A DNA stretch of 61,633 bases from Chitinophagales bacterium (lineage in GTDB: Bacteria; Bacteroidota; Bacteroidia; Chitinophagales; Saprospiraceae): NCBI GenBank assembly GCA_013298955.1, contig JAAFJT010000017.1, positions 1-61,633 of the forward strand. Reading direction: 5' to 3'. Position 1 is the stretch's first letter. Each line of letters opens with the position of its first letter. This document shows positions 52,201 through 59,855 of the stretch, in pieces. The notes beneath the pieces were generated by a model, which was given only the letters and a program-made list of their open reading frames with translations, was not told where the DNA came from and did not search any database. The translations under genes were made by a program, and so were the position numbers.

Positions 52201-52430
52201 TGTTAGCAGTACCGATTCGGTTGAATGACCAAATTGCAGGTTTGGCGGCGGCGGCAGCTTCGGCAGATACGCGTCCGACGCAACAAACGTATGAAGTTTA
52301 TAATACGTTGTCGGGTTTGGCGGATATTCAATTGGAAAAATTGAAGAAAATCTTGGCGGAACAAGTGCCTGCTTTCAATCAATTAACGGAAAGTCGAAAA
52401 GTGCCTATTTTGAATTTAGATAAAAAATAG
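49260..52430 (+). CDS. large exported BNR/VPS10-like beta-propeller protein
   Basis: A 1056-residue protein with a signal peptide (MKKLLLFSLFLMGALTQMVAQ). Repeated BNR/Asp-box motifs mark at least six propeller blades: GGVWKTTDGGQAWH, GMYKSNDAGKTWKKI, GVYRSKDGGNSWEQV, GLYKSTDGGDSWKNI, GLFRSEDGGEHWAQI, LFKTNDFGKTWKAI. The last 300 residues are a separate beta and coiled part (KDPRLSVAEADLTESLKFQLKVRDKVSSIHKG). Proteins of this kind are annotated as glycosyl hydrolase or sortilin-like; enzymatic activity is not established. It lacks a T9SS sorting domain. The ATG at 49260 is preferred over a TTG at 49251. Confidence 0.85.
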   Translation: MKKLLLFSLFLMGALTQMVAQVPQSLFSTLKWRNIGPFRGGRSLAVAGHAEQPLTYYFGAAGGGVWKTTDGGQAWHCISDSTFGSSSVGCIAVAPSNPNILYVGMGETEMRGNISFGDGMYKSNDAGKTWKKIGLEKSFAIGRIVVHPKNPDLLYVTVLGKIFGQNRERGVYRSKDGGNSWEQVLSKDDKTGAIDIAFDPNNPLVLYASLWQCFRNHHMMSSGGEGSGLYKSTDGGDSWKNISQKPGLPVGILGKIEISVAHKNSNRVWAMVENQKGGGLFRSEDGGEHWAQINTDKNLRQRPWYFSEIAVDPTNDDALFVLNVGFWKTTDAGKSFAQIQVQHGDCHDIWINPTNGQNFILGDDGGAEITYDGGRNFTKLDLPTAQFYHVSLDNDFPYHAYGAQQDNSSIRIKTRNTEDFTLDQGDWEVVSGGESGYVVSDPTNSDIVFGGNYQGEMEKWNLKTGQRQQIAVNPMLYLGAGAEAMKYRFQWTYPLVFSPQDAKTLYATSQYVHKTTNGGMSWEIISPILTRNDPATLISSGGPITKDNTGAETFSTIFTFAESAVQKGLFWAGSDDGWLHISQDGGKKWDKLTVQGLPDWALMSILEPSHFEAGTAYLAANRYKLDDTKPYLFKTNDFGKTWKAITTGLPNQAYCRVIREDPNKKGLLYAGTEIGIFVSFDDGNHWQPLSNNLPLTPIHDIAVQARDKDLVVATHGRSFWVLDHLEPLYQIVDNQKIADKKAYLFKPEAAYKVGGGALRTAGMQVGENAFGGATIHYWLKNKVTDEMTMTFFDAQKDTVARFSNLKDKKGKAIEMNANFYQKDKIERAGLLTANAGLNSFEWDTRYADATDTEGTPALMWSGSVVGPKAAPGMYRVEWAIGKEVVGSETFEIKKDPRLSVAEADLTESLKFQLKVRDKVSSIHKGVNDLRAIRKQTDDYLKSIQDTVFKKALEKVSKPMLDSLQSVENQLIQHEAKAFQDLLAVPIRLNDQIAGLAAAAASADTRPTQQTYEVYNTLSGLADIQLEKLKKILAEQVPAFNQLTESRKVPILNLDKK

Positions 52431-52450
52431 GTTTGTGTGCTTTTTTTAGG

Positions 52451-52556
52451 TACCATTGGAACGCGGATGACACGGATTAGACGGATGAGCGCGGATTTTT
52501 TATATAAAAAATCCGCGCTCATCTGCCCAATCCGTGTCATCCGCGTTCCAATGGTA
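52451..52556. repeat. palindromic repeat family B, copy 7 (short form)
   Basis: A 106-base palindrome with arms TACCATTGGAACGCGGATGA and TCATCCGCGTTCCAATGGTA and a hairpin centre GCGCGGATTTTTTATATAAA. It ends 7 bases before the convergent 170-residue gene. Confidence 0.95.
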
Positions 52557-52563
52557 TTTAATT

Positions 52564-53076
52564 TTAAATCAAGCGTTTATGCCAACTTTTGCCCAATGAT
52601 TTCCATCGTTTGGTTTTAAAATCGCCTAAAAGATTCACCATCGTATCCAAAACAAGGGTTTCATCACCAATAATCCCTGTTTGATATAAACGTTTAAACT
52701 CCGTTTTTTCCGCCGTATGCAATGTATCGTGTTGCTGATAAGCGAACATCCAACGATTAAACAACTGCACATCGTATTGATTTTCAAGCTCTTGCAAAAA
52801 ATGAACGGATTTATCAATGGAACACCCACTCGCTCCAGCTTTGCTTTCATCGACCATTAACACCACGATTTGATGGTCTAAAACGCCGCCAAATGCTTGC
52901 AATTGATGGTTGTGCGCCGTCCAATGTTGTGCGAAAGCGTTCAATTGACTATTCAATACGATTCCTTCTTTCGCTGTAAAAGGGCGATTGCTTAGGTAAA
53001 TCCAAACGCGGGTCGTATCTGGTAATTGGTCAGGAATCGGAAAAGAGCGTGTTGCCGTTTCAGAAACGTTCATCAT
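52564..53076 (-). CDS. conserved Bacteroidota protein (often named ABC transporter ATPase)
   Basis: A 170-residue protein resembling a family present in most Bacteroidota. Recognisable segments are TRVWIYLSNRPFTAKE, WTAHNHQLQAFGGVLDHQIVVLMVDE, AGASGCSIDKSVHFLQELE and FNRWMFAYQQHD. No Walker motifs are present, so the common name is misleading. The GASGCSIDKSVHF stretch with one cysteine is the best conserved part. The function is unknown. Single gene. Confidence 0.75.
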   Translation of the reverse strand: MMNVSETATRSFPIPDQLPDTTRVWIYLSNRPFTAKEGIVLNSQLNAFAQHWTAHNHQLQAFGGVLDHQIVVLMVDESKAGASGCSIDKSVHFLQELENQYDVQLFNRWMFAYQQHDTLHTAEKTEFKRLYQTGIIGDETLVLDTMVNLLGDFKTKRWKSLGKSWHKRLI

Positions 53077-53125
53077 AAAAAGTATATTTTAACGAAAAAA
53101 ATCATTTATAAAAAATTGTTTATCA

Positions 53126-53158
53126 AACCTTTGGAGGGTTTAAAACCCTCCAAAGGTT
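53126..53158. repeat. palindromic repeat family F, variant copy
   Basis: AACCTTTGGAGGG / CCCTCCAAAGGTT around TTTAAAA. Relative to the copies at 23415 and 59778 the pair AACG/CGTT is AACC/GGTT: changed in both arms. Confidence 0.9.
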
Positions 53159-53177
53159 GTTATCCAAATGATTATCA

Positions 53178-53210
53178 AACCTTTGGAGGGTTTTAAACCC
53201 TCCAAAGGTT
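53178..53210. repeat. palindromic repeat family F, variant copy, tandem
   Basis: A second 33-base copy 52 bases after the one at 53126, with the same arm variant. Together they fill the gap between the 170-residue gene and the 346-residue gene. Confidence 0.9.
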
Positions 53211-53218
53211 GTTATCAT

Positions 53219-54259
53219 TTACTTGAATAAACTATCATATGAATTGTCATTCGAGGAAGGCGCATTTCCTGAAGATTTTTCTTTGGTTGGCGGAGCTTTT
53301 AATTCCAATTTGTCATCCGCGCTGATTTTGCCGCCCGTCAACATCAAAGAACTTTTCTTTTCCCAATCGTCCAACATTTTCAAACCTTCTTCTTCAAAAA
53401 CGCCATTTTGTAAATCAATGGAATTCATAAAGCCGCTACTCATTTCCATAAAACGCTCCATTTCACCGACTTTCATAGCGACATCATTATTAATATTTTC
53501 CATCGCCATATCAAACATCATCCGTTGGTCAGGACTGCCCGAAAGGATATTCATCGCCGATTTCATGGCAGAATGACTCGTGCGGATGGCTTGACGCTCT
53601 TGTTCTTTCACTTTTACTTGGTCTTTCGTATCTTCCAACAAAATTTCAGAATTTTCATACATTTTACTCAACACTTTTTTGAGTAATTCCATTCTTTTGA
53701 ATAAATTGTTGTATTTTTCGTTGCTTTCTTGCAAACGCGCCGCTTTGCGCGTGTGCAAAACAATTTGAGCTTCATTGTTTTGGATTTTAGCTTGACTCGC
53801 CAATTTCATACTACCATCAATTTCGCGCTTATTGCCCTCCATCAAATTCTGCATACTGCGCATTTGTCCTTGCAAATTGCCAATTTGTTTGCTCATTTTG
53901 CCCAAATTATCTTGCAAACTATCCACATATGTTTTCAAAATACCTACGGGGTCAATCGTTACAAAGATGCCCGTTATCCAACGCATGACACTTTTATACA
54001 TGTACCAAACCAAATTGCGCATTTTCGGGTCAAGTACCATATAGACGATTGCGCCGAGTACGGCTAACATGCCTGCTAAATATAAAGTATTCGCCGCTAA
54101 TGCCACCAATGTTGGCAAAATTTTCATGAACAAATACCCGCCACCGAGTAAAATCGCTGCCATGAAAAGCATTCCTGTAACGCCTTCGGGTTTTTCCCAA
54201 AAGGATTTAATCTTAAAATTAGAAGTATCTGGCTGCTGAATCGGAGTAATGCTACTCAT
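53219..54259 (-). CDS. membrane-anchored coiled-coil protein, PspA-like
   Basis: A 346-residue protein with two hydrophobic segments near residues 27-76 and a long coiled-coil core (about residues 110-290). The core runs PVGILKTYVDSLQDNLGKMSKQIGNLQGQMRSMQNLM and SEKYNNLFKRMELLKKVLSKMYENSEILLEDTKDQ, resembling PspA/IM30-type helical proteins. The C-terminus is disordered. It may support membrane integrity under stress. The next upstream gene on the same strand encodes another coiled-coil protein, so a two-part membrane system is likely. Confidence 0.65.
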   Translation of the reverse strand: MSSITPIQQPDTSNFKIKSFWEKPEGVTGMLFMAAILLGGGYLFMKILPTLVALAANTLYLAGMLAVLGAIVYMVLDPKMRNLVWYMYKSVMRWITGIFVTIDPVGILKTYVDSLQDNLGKMSKQIGNLQGQMRSMQNLMEGNKREIDGSMKLASQAKIQNNEAQIVLHTRKAARLQESNEKYNNLFKRMELLKKVLSKMYENSEILLEDTKDQVKVKEQERQAIRTSHSAMKSAMNILSGSPDQRMMFDMAMENINNDVAMKVGEMERFMEMSSGFMNSIDLQNGVFEEEGLKMLDDWEKKSSLMLTGGKISADDKLELKAPPTKEKSSGNAPSSNDNSYDSLFK

Positions 54260-54299
54260 AATTTTGATTTTTTAAATTTAAATAAAAATTAATATGGTG

Positions 54300-54390
54300 G
54301 TTTGAATTAGGATTTTTAGGATTAATACGATTTTTATAAGATTAAATCCTAAAAAAATCGTATTAATCCTAAAAATCCTAATTCAAACCT
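54300..54390. repeat. palindromic repeat family G, copy 3
   Basis: TTTGAATTAGGATTTTTAGG and CCTAAAAATCCTAATTCAAA are the outer arms; the centre contains AATACGATTTTT and AAAAATCGTATT. It lies between the two coiled-coil genes, ahead of the stop of the second. Confidence 0.9.
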
Positions 54391-54393
54391 TGA

Positions 54394-54933
54394 TTATAAA
54401 TATTTTCCAATACTTTCAATATCCTTATCCATTTGTCTTAACACAATCGCGTGTGTGGACGAAAAACGATGTTTCGTTTCGTTTATTTTTTGAACTTCTT
54501 GTTCAATTTCAAAATCGGCATGATTCGTTGCTGATTTTGCTTGGTCTATTTCAGCTTGTAATTGTTTGATTTTTAATTCATTAGCAGCAATTTGAGCTTT
54601 TAACTCAGACACTTGTTTGAGTTTTCCGCCTACGCGCTGGTCTTGTTGTTTTTGGGATGCGGCTTCAAATTGTAATTTTTCATTGACAATCAACTTGCGA
54701 TAATACTGCACCGTTTCCAATAATTTCTCTTTGGTCAAACCCAAAGTCGATGCGGTCGCAAACGCCGACCGAAAGGCTAAGGCTTCATCCAAATGAAATT
54801 TGGATAAATTGTCAATAGCGCCTTTAAATTCTAAATAATCAAACCCGGGTAAGTTATTTTTTTCAATTACTTTGGTTAAAAATTCAAGGCTCTTGGAGTC
54901 AGCCTCTGGACTTCCGAATAGGTTTTTCATCAT
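54394..54933 (-). CDS. coiled-coil protein, unknown
   Basis: A 179-residue helical protein starting at the MMKNLFGSPE methionine (54933); an upstream ATG at 54990 would add 19 residues. Residues about 95-165 form a coiled coil (KQQDQRVGGKLKQVSELKAQI, then AANELKIKQLQAEIDQAKSAT). The N-terminal LEFLTKVIEKNNLPGFDYLEFKGAI and ALAFRSAFATASTLGLTKEKLLETV are helical. No known domain. Located upstream of and codirectional with the PspA-like gene, so probably works with it. Confidence 0.65.
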   Translation of the reverse strand: MMKNLFGSPEADSKSLEFLTKVIEKNNLPGFDYLEFKGAIDNLSKFHLDEALAFRSAFATASTLGLTKEKLLETVQYYRKLIVNEKLQFEAASQKQQDQRVGGKLKQVSELKAQIAANELKIKQLQAEIDQAKSATNHADFEIEQEVQKINETKHRFSSTHAIVLRQMDKDIESIGKYL

Positions 54934-55237
54934 TGTCTCGATATTTTTTAGATAATTTTGGCGAAATGATATTGTTTTGTTTGAATACAATTACAAAATT
55001 AGGCAATATCTATTTTTAAACCAAAAAAACTTCAAAAACAGTTCCTCTTTTTGATAAAAAATCGTTCAATGGTTCGTTATTCCCGATAAAAACGTCAAAA
55101 AGCCATTTTGGAATAGACCAAAACAGCTTTTCGGAGAAAGTTTCCGTCTTACGGAAACTTGTTTTTAAATTTTGGACTTTGGTTCAAGAACCTTAAACAG
55201 TCTCTTCATTTGGAATGTGCAGCTTGCAAAAGGAATC

Positions 55238-55336
55238 TTAAACAGTTTCTGATTTGCCGGGGCGATTGATGATAATCATCAAAATCAGTAAGTAAATCAT
55301 CAAGTACAAGTTGCTTGGGTCAACAGATGGATTCAT
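55238..55336 (-). CDS. candidate small membrane protein (32 residues)
   Basis: A 32-codon frame encoding a short polar head (MNPSVDPSN), a hydrophobic stretch of about 14 residues (LYLMIYLLILMIII) and a basic tail (NRPGKSETV). The frame is preceded by a perfect minus-strand promoter at 55417-55448, giving a leader of about 75 bases. It could be a membrane-inserted small protein or part of an sRNA. Nothing proves translation; no close Shine-Dalgarno motif is visible, which is normal in this phylum. Confidence 0.5.
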   Translation of the reverse strand: MNPSVDPSNLYLMIYLLILMIIINRPGKSETV

Positions 55337-55416
55337 TGCGTAATTGATACGTTGCGAGGGTGAATTAATAATTTGTTTAAACGCTTTTTTTGTAACACTT
55401 TCTTAAAATACGGGTG

Positions 55417-55448
55417 CAAAGATATACGATTTTTTAATTAATGTCAAA
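55417..55448 (-). promoter_or_regulatory. strong promoter of the small membrane frame
   Basis: On the minus strand TTTG (55445-55448), 20 bases, TATCTTTG (55417-55424): a perfect Bacteroidota promoter. No other gene on that strand begins within 450 bases, so the transcript belongs to the small frame or a non-coding RNA. Confidence 0.7.
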
Positions 55449-55704
55449 TTGCGTGTCACGATTAAAGACCCTTTTTACGAATTATTAACAAAAAGGGTGC
55501 TTTTTTTGCAAAAAAAATAATTTTATAACTCCTTGTTTTATAATACTTTAATTCTATAATAATTATAACATGATATTTTCTAAAAAAAATACTACTTATA
55601 TACAAGTGTTACAAATTAAGACATTAAATATAATTGTAAAAGTTATTTCATATAAGGCTATAACGGTAAAATAAGTTCCCTGTGACATAAAAAAAAATGT
55701 TTTT

Positions 55705-55740
55705 TTCAAAAAAAACGGGCAAAATGTTCATTTTGCCCGT
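55705..55740 (-). terminator. intrinsic terminator of the DUF11/T9SS gene
   Basis: On the minus strand, ACGGGCAAAAT-GAAC-ATTTTGCCCGT followed by eight T residues, about 30 bases after the stop codon. Confidence 0.9.
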
Positions 55741-55773
55741 CTCCTCTTATTAGAGGATGCTTTAAAAAATTGC

Positions 55774-58700
55774 CTAAAATTTAAGATACTTGATAGGCAT
55801 ATTTTTAATGGCATTCATCGTCGTTTGCAAATAATAAACGCCGTTTGCCAAACCTGTTAAATCGAAAAACAAGTGGTTTTCACCTTGATTCACCTCCATT
55901 TTTTGCGTGAGTACGATGCCTGATTGTGGATTATACCATTCAAAAGTCGCTTCTCCTTTGTAATTGGCATGAATCACCACATTTAATTCGCCTTCACTTG
56001 GATTTGGAAAAAGATTATTAATGACAATGGGTATCAATTGCGGGCCCCTTTGCGTGATGCGCGGTGTGTTGCCAATGCCAATGCTTTGAGTCATCACGAC
56101 CGCTGCCTCATCATCTTCAACAGGCACATTCGTCGCATTATTATTAGGTGCAGAATCGGCATCTGCTGGATTTGCCGTTTTGACTTGGGCAAAAGCCGTG
56201 ACCGAACCTGTGTTGTCCAAACAAAATAAAGGCATCGTCATCGTTACACTTTGTCCCGAATTGAGCGTTCCGACCGTCCATACCATCGTAAACGTGTTGT
56301 AAGAAGTCCCCGCAGTAGATGTCGGATTGCCGCCATTGACAAATTTGGTTGGAAATGGAAAATCAACGGTTACATTCGTTGCGGCGGTTCCGCCTGTATT
56401 GCGCAAAGTGAGTGAAAAGTTTTTCGTGACGTATTGGGCGTATGTAGGCGTTGCCGTCATGGTCAATTCCAAATCGCAACCCGCGCCTGTTCCTTGTTTA
56501 AATATCGTTATCATGGCTTCATCATCCTGAGTTGGCACGCCTGTTCCGTTATTGCCGGGTGCAGAATCGGGGTCATTGTTGGGTAAGGCGGTTTGTACTT
56601 GCGCAAAACCAACAATATTGCCCGTAATCGCTCCGACATTATACACAATCGTTAACGTAGCCGTTTCATTAGAAATCAAACTGCCCACTGTCCAAATACC
56701 TGTTGTATTATTGAAAGTTCCTTTTTGAGGCGTAACGGTTCCATAGGTTAAAAGATTGGGAATTAAGTGTTTAACCGAAACATTGGTTGCCGTCATCGCA
56801 CCTGAATTGTCCACCGCAAGCGTAAACGTAACGGTTCCATTCGGTGCAACACTGGATTTATCCGCCGTCAGATTCAAAGCCAAATCCACAAATGGATTGG
56901 ACGCAATAGTTGGAACGGTTAATAATGCCTCATCATCTTCATTCGGTGAATTATTGGTATCGTTGTTTGGAGTCGAATCCAAATCCGTAGGCGATGCCGT
57001 TTTAACTTGTATGAATTGCGTAAGCGTCGTTTGCAACGTGAACATGGTCAAAGTCAATACCGCAGAATCGCCAGGAGCCAGTGTGCCAACTGTCCATAAA
57101 CCACCAAAGGAGTCATAAATGCCTTGTGATGCCACTTGTGAATTGTACGCCATGCCTGCTGGGAATGGATATTTGATGGTCACGCCTGTTGCGGCTGCGG
57201 GTCCGCGATTGACGACAACGGCTCTTAATGGCACATTTTGATAAAGGGGCAAAGCGGTTGTGTAGGGACAAGTTAAGGATAATTCTAAATCGCATTGGTT
57301 CGCGCCTGCGGCAAATAAGTTCACTTTGGCTTCGTCATCTTCGTCTGCGGATTGATTGGTATCATTGCCGGGCGTAGAATCGGGGTCAATCGGCGTACTG
57401 GTTTGCACTTGTGCAAAATTGGCAATCGAATTGGTAATCGCATTCACCGTTACCGCAAGGCTCAACGTGATGGTTGTATTGGGATTCACCGTTCCAATCG
57501 TCCAAATACCCGTTGTGGCGTTATACGTCCCAATCGATGGCGTTGCCGTATTAAAAGTCAAGGATGTCGGTAAAAGGTCTTTCACCGTCACGCCTGTTGC
57601 GGCGGCTAATCCGCGATTGAGTAGGCTTAAATTAAAGGTTACGGCGGTATTGGTCGCTACCGTTGTAGGCGTTGCCGTCATGGATAATTCTAAATCAGCA
57701 TAATTCGTATTACAATTAATTGCATTGAAAGTCAAAGCCGTTTCATCGTCTTCCACAGGAATATTGCTGCTATTATTCCCGACATTGGAATCCACATCTT
57801 GTTGTACCGAAGTTTGGACTTGGGCAAAACTTTTATTCGCCACCGTCCAACAACCTGCGGAACCTTGAATCGTCAACGTCGCCGTAGCTTGATTGGCAAT
57901 ATTGCCAATTGTCCAAACATTTGTTGTCGAATTATACGTACCAACCGAAGGTAATATGGCTAAATTGTTAATATTGGTTGGCAAACTACATTTGACCGTA
58001 ACGCCTGTGGTGGCATTCGGACCGCGATTGAACAAGCCAATGCTGTATCGAATGCTATCACCCGTCACCAGTGGCGTATGCGTTGCATTATGACTCATCT
58101 CCAAATCAGCAAAATTAGTTGTCGTATTTGGAACTACATTGATGATGACAGTCGCTTGGTCATCTTCGGTTGCGACGAAATTGCTCGGGGTAGAATCTAA
58201 ATCTGGGTAATTGCAAGACCGTACTTCACTCGTAAAATTAATAATTCCTAATTGTAATGCTTTGGTTTTCAATCGAATCGAATAAGTAGCACCAGGTGGA
58301 ACCATGAAACCGGGTTTGTTGCCTGTGGCTGGGTCTGGCACATGACTTAATAACCAAACGCCCGTTGTTGGGTCAAATTCGCCAATATCCGCCGTCGAAC
58401 TGATGTACTGCATGCCTGCGGGAATATTGGTTCTCACTTTGGTATTATCGCCGCGAGCGGGACCTACATTTTTCAAGGTCACAATATACGTGACCGTATC
58501 GCCCAATTTGACGGGAAAAGGCGTTATCGCAGAGTCTAAACGCATGAATAATTCCATATCCACCAACATCCCCGTTAGATTTAACTCCGTTTCGTCGTCT
58601 TCATGGGTGGTGGCAGCCGGATTGTAATTATTGGGCGCGGAATCCAAATCCGTTTGAGTGGCTGCAACGACTTGGGCAACATTTTTGAGGGGTCCGCCCT

Positions 58701-59487
58701 GCGTTACTTTGGCAGTCAAGAGCAAGGTGCGCTCATTCCCACCAAACAAGGTACCGACATCCCAAATCCCTGTGGTCGGATTGTACGTACCACCGCCTGC
58801 ATCCGCAACTTGTAACAATAAACCTGCGGGCAAAAGGTCTTTCACTTGAACGCCTGTTGCCGTCAAAAGGCTATTATTTTTGATTTTGACGAGAATCGGC
58901 GCATTGATGTTGAATGGCACTTCTGGATTATTGATGGTGGAGGTTAATTCCAAATCAATTTTATCCGTTGGCGGATTGACAACTGTACCCAAATTACAAT
59001 CTGCCGCAGGTGCTGCTGCACCTAAATTGACCGTCCTTGTAGCGGAGTTGTTGGCAATCACAGGGTCTGTAAAACCTACCGAAGTCGAAGTTACAGAGGC
59101 AGCCGTCACGATACTCGAACCTTCGAGGGTAAATAAAACCGTTTTCAAACGCGCTGAATCTCCTGCGGGAAGGTTGCCAATATTCCAAGTGCCTGCGGCA
59201 TCCCAAGCAAACCAAACGCCCGAAGTAGCACTGCCACAATTGAAAGACACATTGGCAGGTTTTGGAAAGGCAACCGTTACATTGGCGGCATTGACGGTTC
59301 CCAAATTTTTTACCGTGACCGTATAGCCAATCGGTGTGTAATTGGCGAAAGTGGGCGAATTGGGAACAATTTTAATGGATAAATCCGTATTCTGAGCAAC
59401 CAAAACTTGGCTTACACAGGCAGAAAAAAAGAAGAGGGGCATCCATTTTTTGGGATTGCCAAATTGGTAAGGCAGCAATTTGCTCAT
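55774..59487 (-). CDS. DUF11-repeat surface protein with T9SS sorting domain
   Basis: A 1237-residue secreted protein. After a signal peptide (about residues 1-32) come eight DUF11/CARDB-like beta domains, each opening with a DLELS-type strand and closing with a D-x-D-S-x-P-x-N ... EDDEA acidic linker, which may bind calcium. The last 75 residues are a type A T9SS C-terminal sorting domain (LFPNPSEGELNVVI, then ANGVYYLQT and PIKYLKF), which routes the protein through the type IX secretion system to the surface. A role in adhesion or biofilm is inferred. It has its own terminator and a -7 box at 59557-59564. Confidence 0.92.
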   Translation of the reverse strand: MSKLLPYQFGNPKKWMPLFFFSACVSQVLVAQNTDLSIKIVPNSPTFANYTPIGYTVTVKNLGTVNAANVTVAFPKPANVSFNCGSATSGVWFAWDAAGTWNIGNLPAGDSARLKTVLFTLEGSSIVTAASVTSTSVGFTDPVIANNSATRTVNLGAAAPAADCNLGTVVNPPTDKIDLELTSTINNPEVPFNINAPILVKIKNNSLLTATGVQVKDLLPAGLLLQVADAGGGTYNPTTGIWDVGTLFGGNERTLLLTAKVTQGGPLKNVAQVVAATQTDLDSAPNNYNPAATTHEDDETELNLTGMLVDMELFMRLDSAITPFPVKLGDTVTYIVTLKNVGPARGDNTKVRTNIPAGMQYISSTADIGEFDPTTGVWLLSHVPDPATGNKPGFMVPPGATYSIRLKTKALQLGIINFTSEVRSCNYPDLDSTPSNFVATEDDQATVIINVVPNTTTNFADLEMSHNATHTPLVTGDSIRYSIGLFNRGPNATTGVTVKCSLPTNINNLAILPSVGTYNSTTNVWTIGNIANQATATLTIQGSAGCWTVANKSFAQVQTSVQQDVDSNVGNNSSNIPVEDDETALTFNAINCNTNYADLELSMTATPTTVATNTAVTFNLSLLNRGLAAATGVTVKDLLPTSLTFNTATPSIGTYNATTGIWTIGTVNPNTTITLSLAVTVNAITNSIANFAQVQTSTPIDPDSTPGNDTNQSADEDDEAKVNLFAAGANQCDLELSLTCPYTTALPLYQNVPLRAVVVNRGPAAATGVTIKYPFPAGMAYNSQVASQGIYDSFGGLWTVGTLAPGDSAVLTLTMFTLQTTLTQFIQVKTASPTDLDSTPNNDTNNSPNEDDEALLTVPTIASNPFVDLALNLTADKSSVAPNGTVTFTLAVDNSGAMTATNVSVKHLIPNLLTYGTVTPQKGTFNNTTGIWTVGSLISNETATLTIVYNVGAITGNIVGFAQVQTALPNNDPDSAPGNNGTGVPTQDDEAMITIFKQGTGAGCDLELTMTATPTYAQYVTKNFSLTLRNTGGTAATNVTVDFPFPTKFVNGGNPTSTAGTSYNTFTMVWTVGTLNSGQSVTMTMPLFCLDNTGSVTAFAQVKTANPADADSAPNNNATNVPVEDDEAAVVMTQSIGIGNTPRITQRGPQLIPIVINNLFPNPSEGELNVVIHANYKGEATFEWYNPQSGIVLTQKMEVNQGENHLFFDLTGLANGVYYLQTTMNAIKNMPIKYLKF

Positions 59488-59556
59488 AGCTAATACATTG
59501 GATTAGGTTTGTTTGACTAAAATAGAAGCTGTCAAGCCATTTGGAGGAATGACTGA

Positions 59557-59564
59557 CAAATGTA
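59557..59564 (-). promoter_or_regulatory. -7 promoter box of the DUF11/T9SS gene
   Basis: Reads TACATTTG on the minus strand, an exact match to TAnnTTTG, 70 bases before the ATG. The -33 element is not convincing. Confidence 0.45.
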
Positions 59565-59676
59565 GGCGTTTTGAAACCATGGGTTTGTAAAAAAAGGGGA
59601 AAAAGGGAGCGTTTTTATGAAAATATACTGTTAGGATTAGGAAATGATTGGGGGCAAATAGTTATGTTTGTAATGG

Positions 59677-59855
59677 TTTGGATTAGGATTTTTAGGATTA
59701 GAATAAGATTAAGTAGTTGAATTTAAAAAATCGACAAGAAAGAATACGGGCTAAAAGGTTGATTTTCAAGGTAGTATAACGTTTGGAGGGTTTGAAACCC
59801 TCCAAACGTTGTTGTCGCAAATGTTGTTGTCGATTCTTTAACATTAACCACTTAT
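59677..59855. repeat. composite repeat region with families G, A-flank and F
   Basis: GGATTAGGATTTTTAGGATT (family G arm), then AAGTAGTTGAATTTAAAA (family A flank), then the F flank TAAAAGGTTGATTTTCAAGG and the F palindrome at 59778-59810. The right part GTTGTTGTCGATTCTTTAAC is also seen at 26889 onward. Confidence 0.75.
59778..59810. repeat. palindromic repeat family F, copy 3
   Basis: AACGTTTGGAGGG / CCCTCCAAACGTT around TTTGAAA; identical arms to copy 1. Between the dicarboxylate symporter gene and the DUF11 gene. Confidence 0.9.

Larger units (their letters stand above)
54991..55773. other. long AT-rich gap with a small expressed frame
   Basis: About 780 bases with no gene on the ordinary scale. 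It contains the hairpin AAGTTTCCGTCTTACGGAAACTT at 55141-55163, the small frame at 55238-55336 with its own promoter, an AT-rich stretch (55500-55680) in which I see nothing, and the terminator of the DUF11 gene at 55705-55740. Confidence 0.5.

Noticed and set aside
57352-57703. Plus-strand frames inside the DUF11 gene
   Set aside because: They are antisense to the repeated domains, a common artefact of regular codon use.
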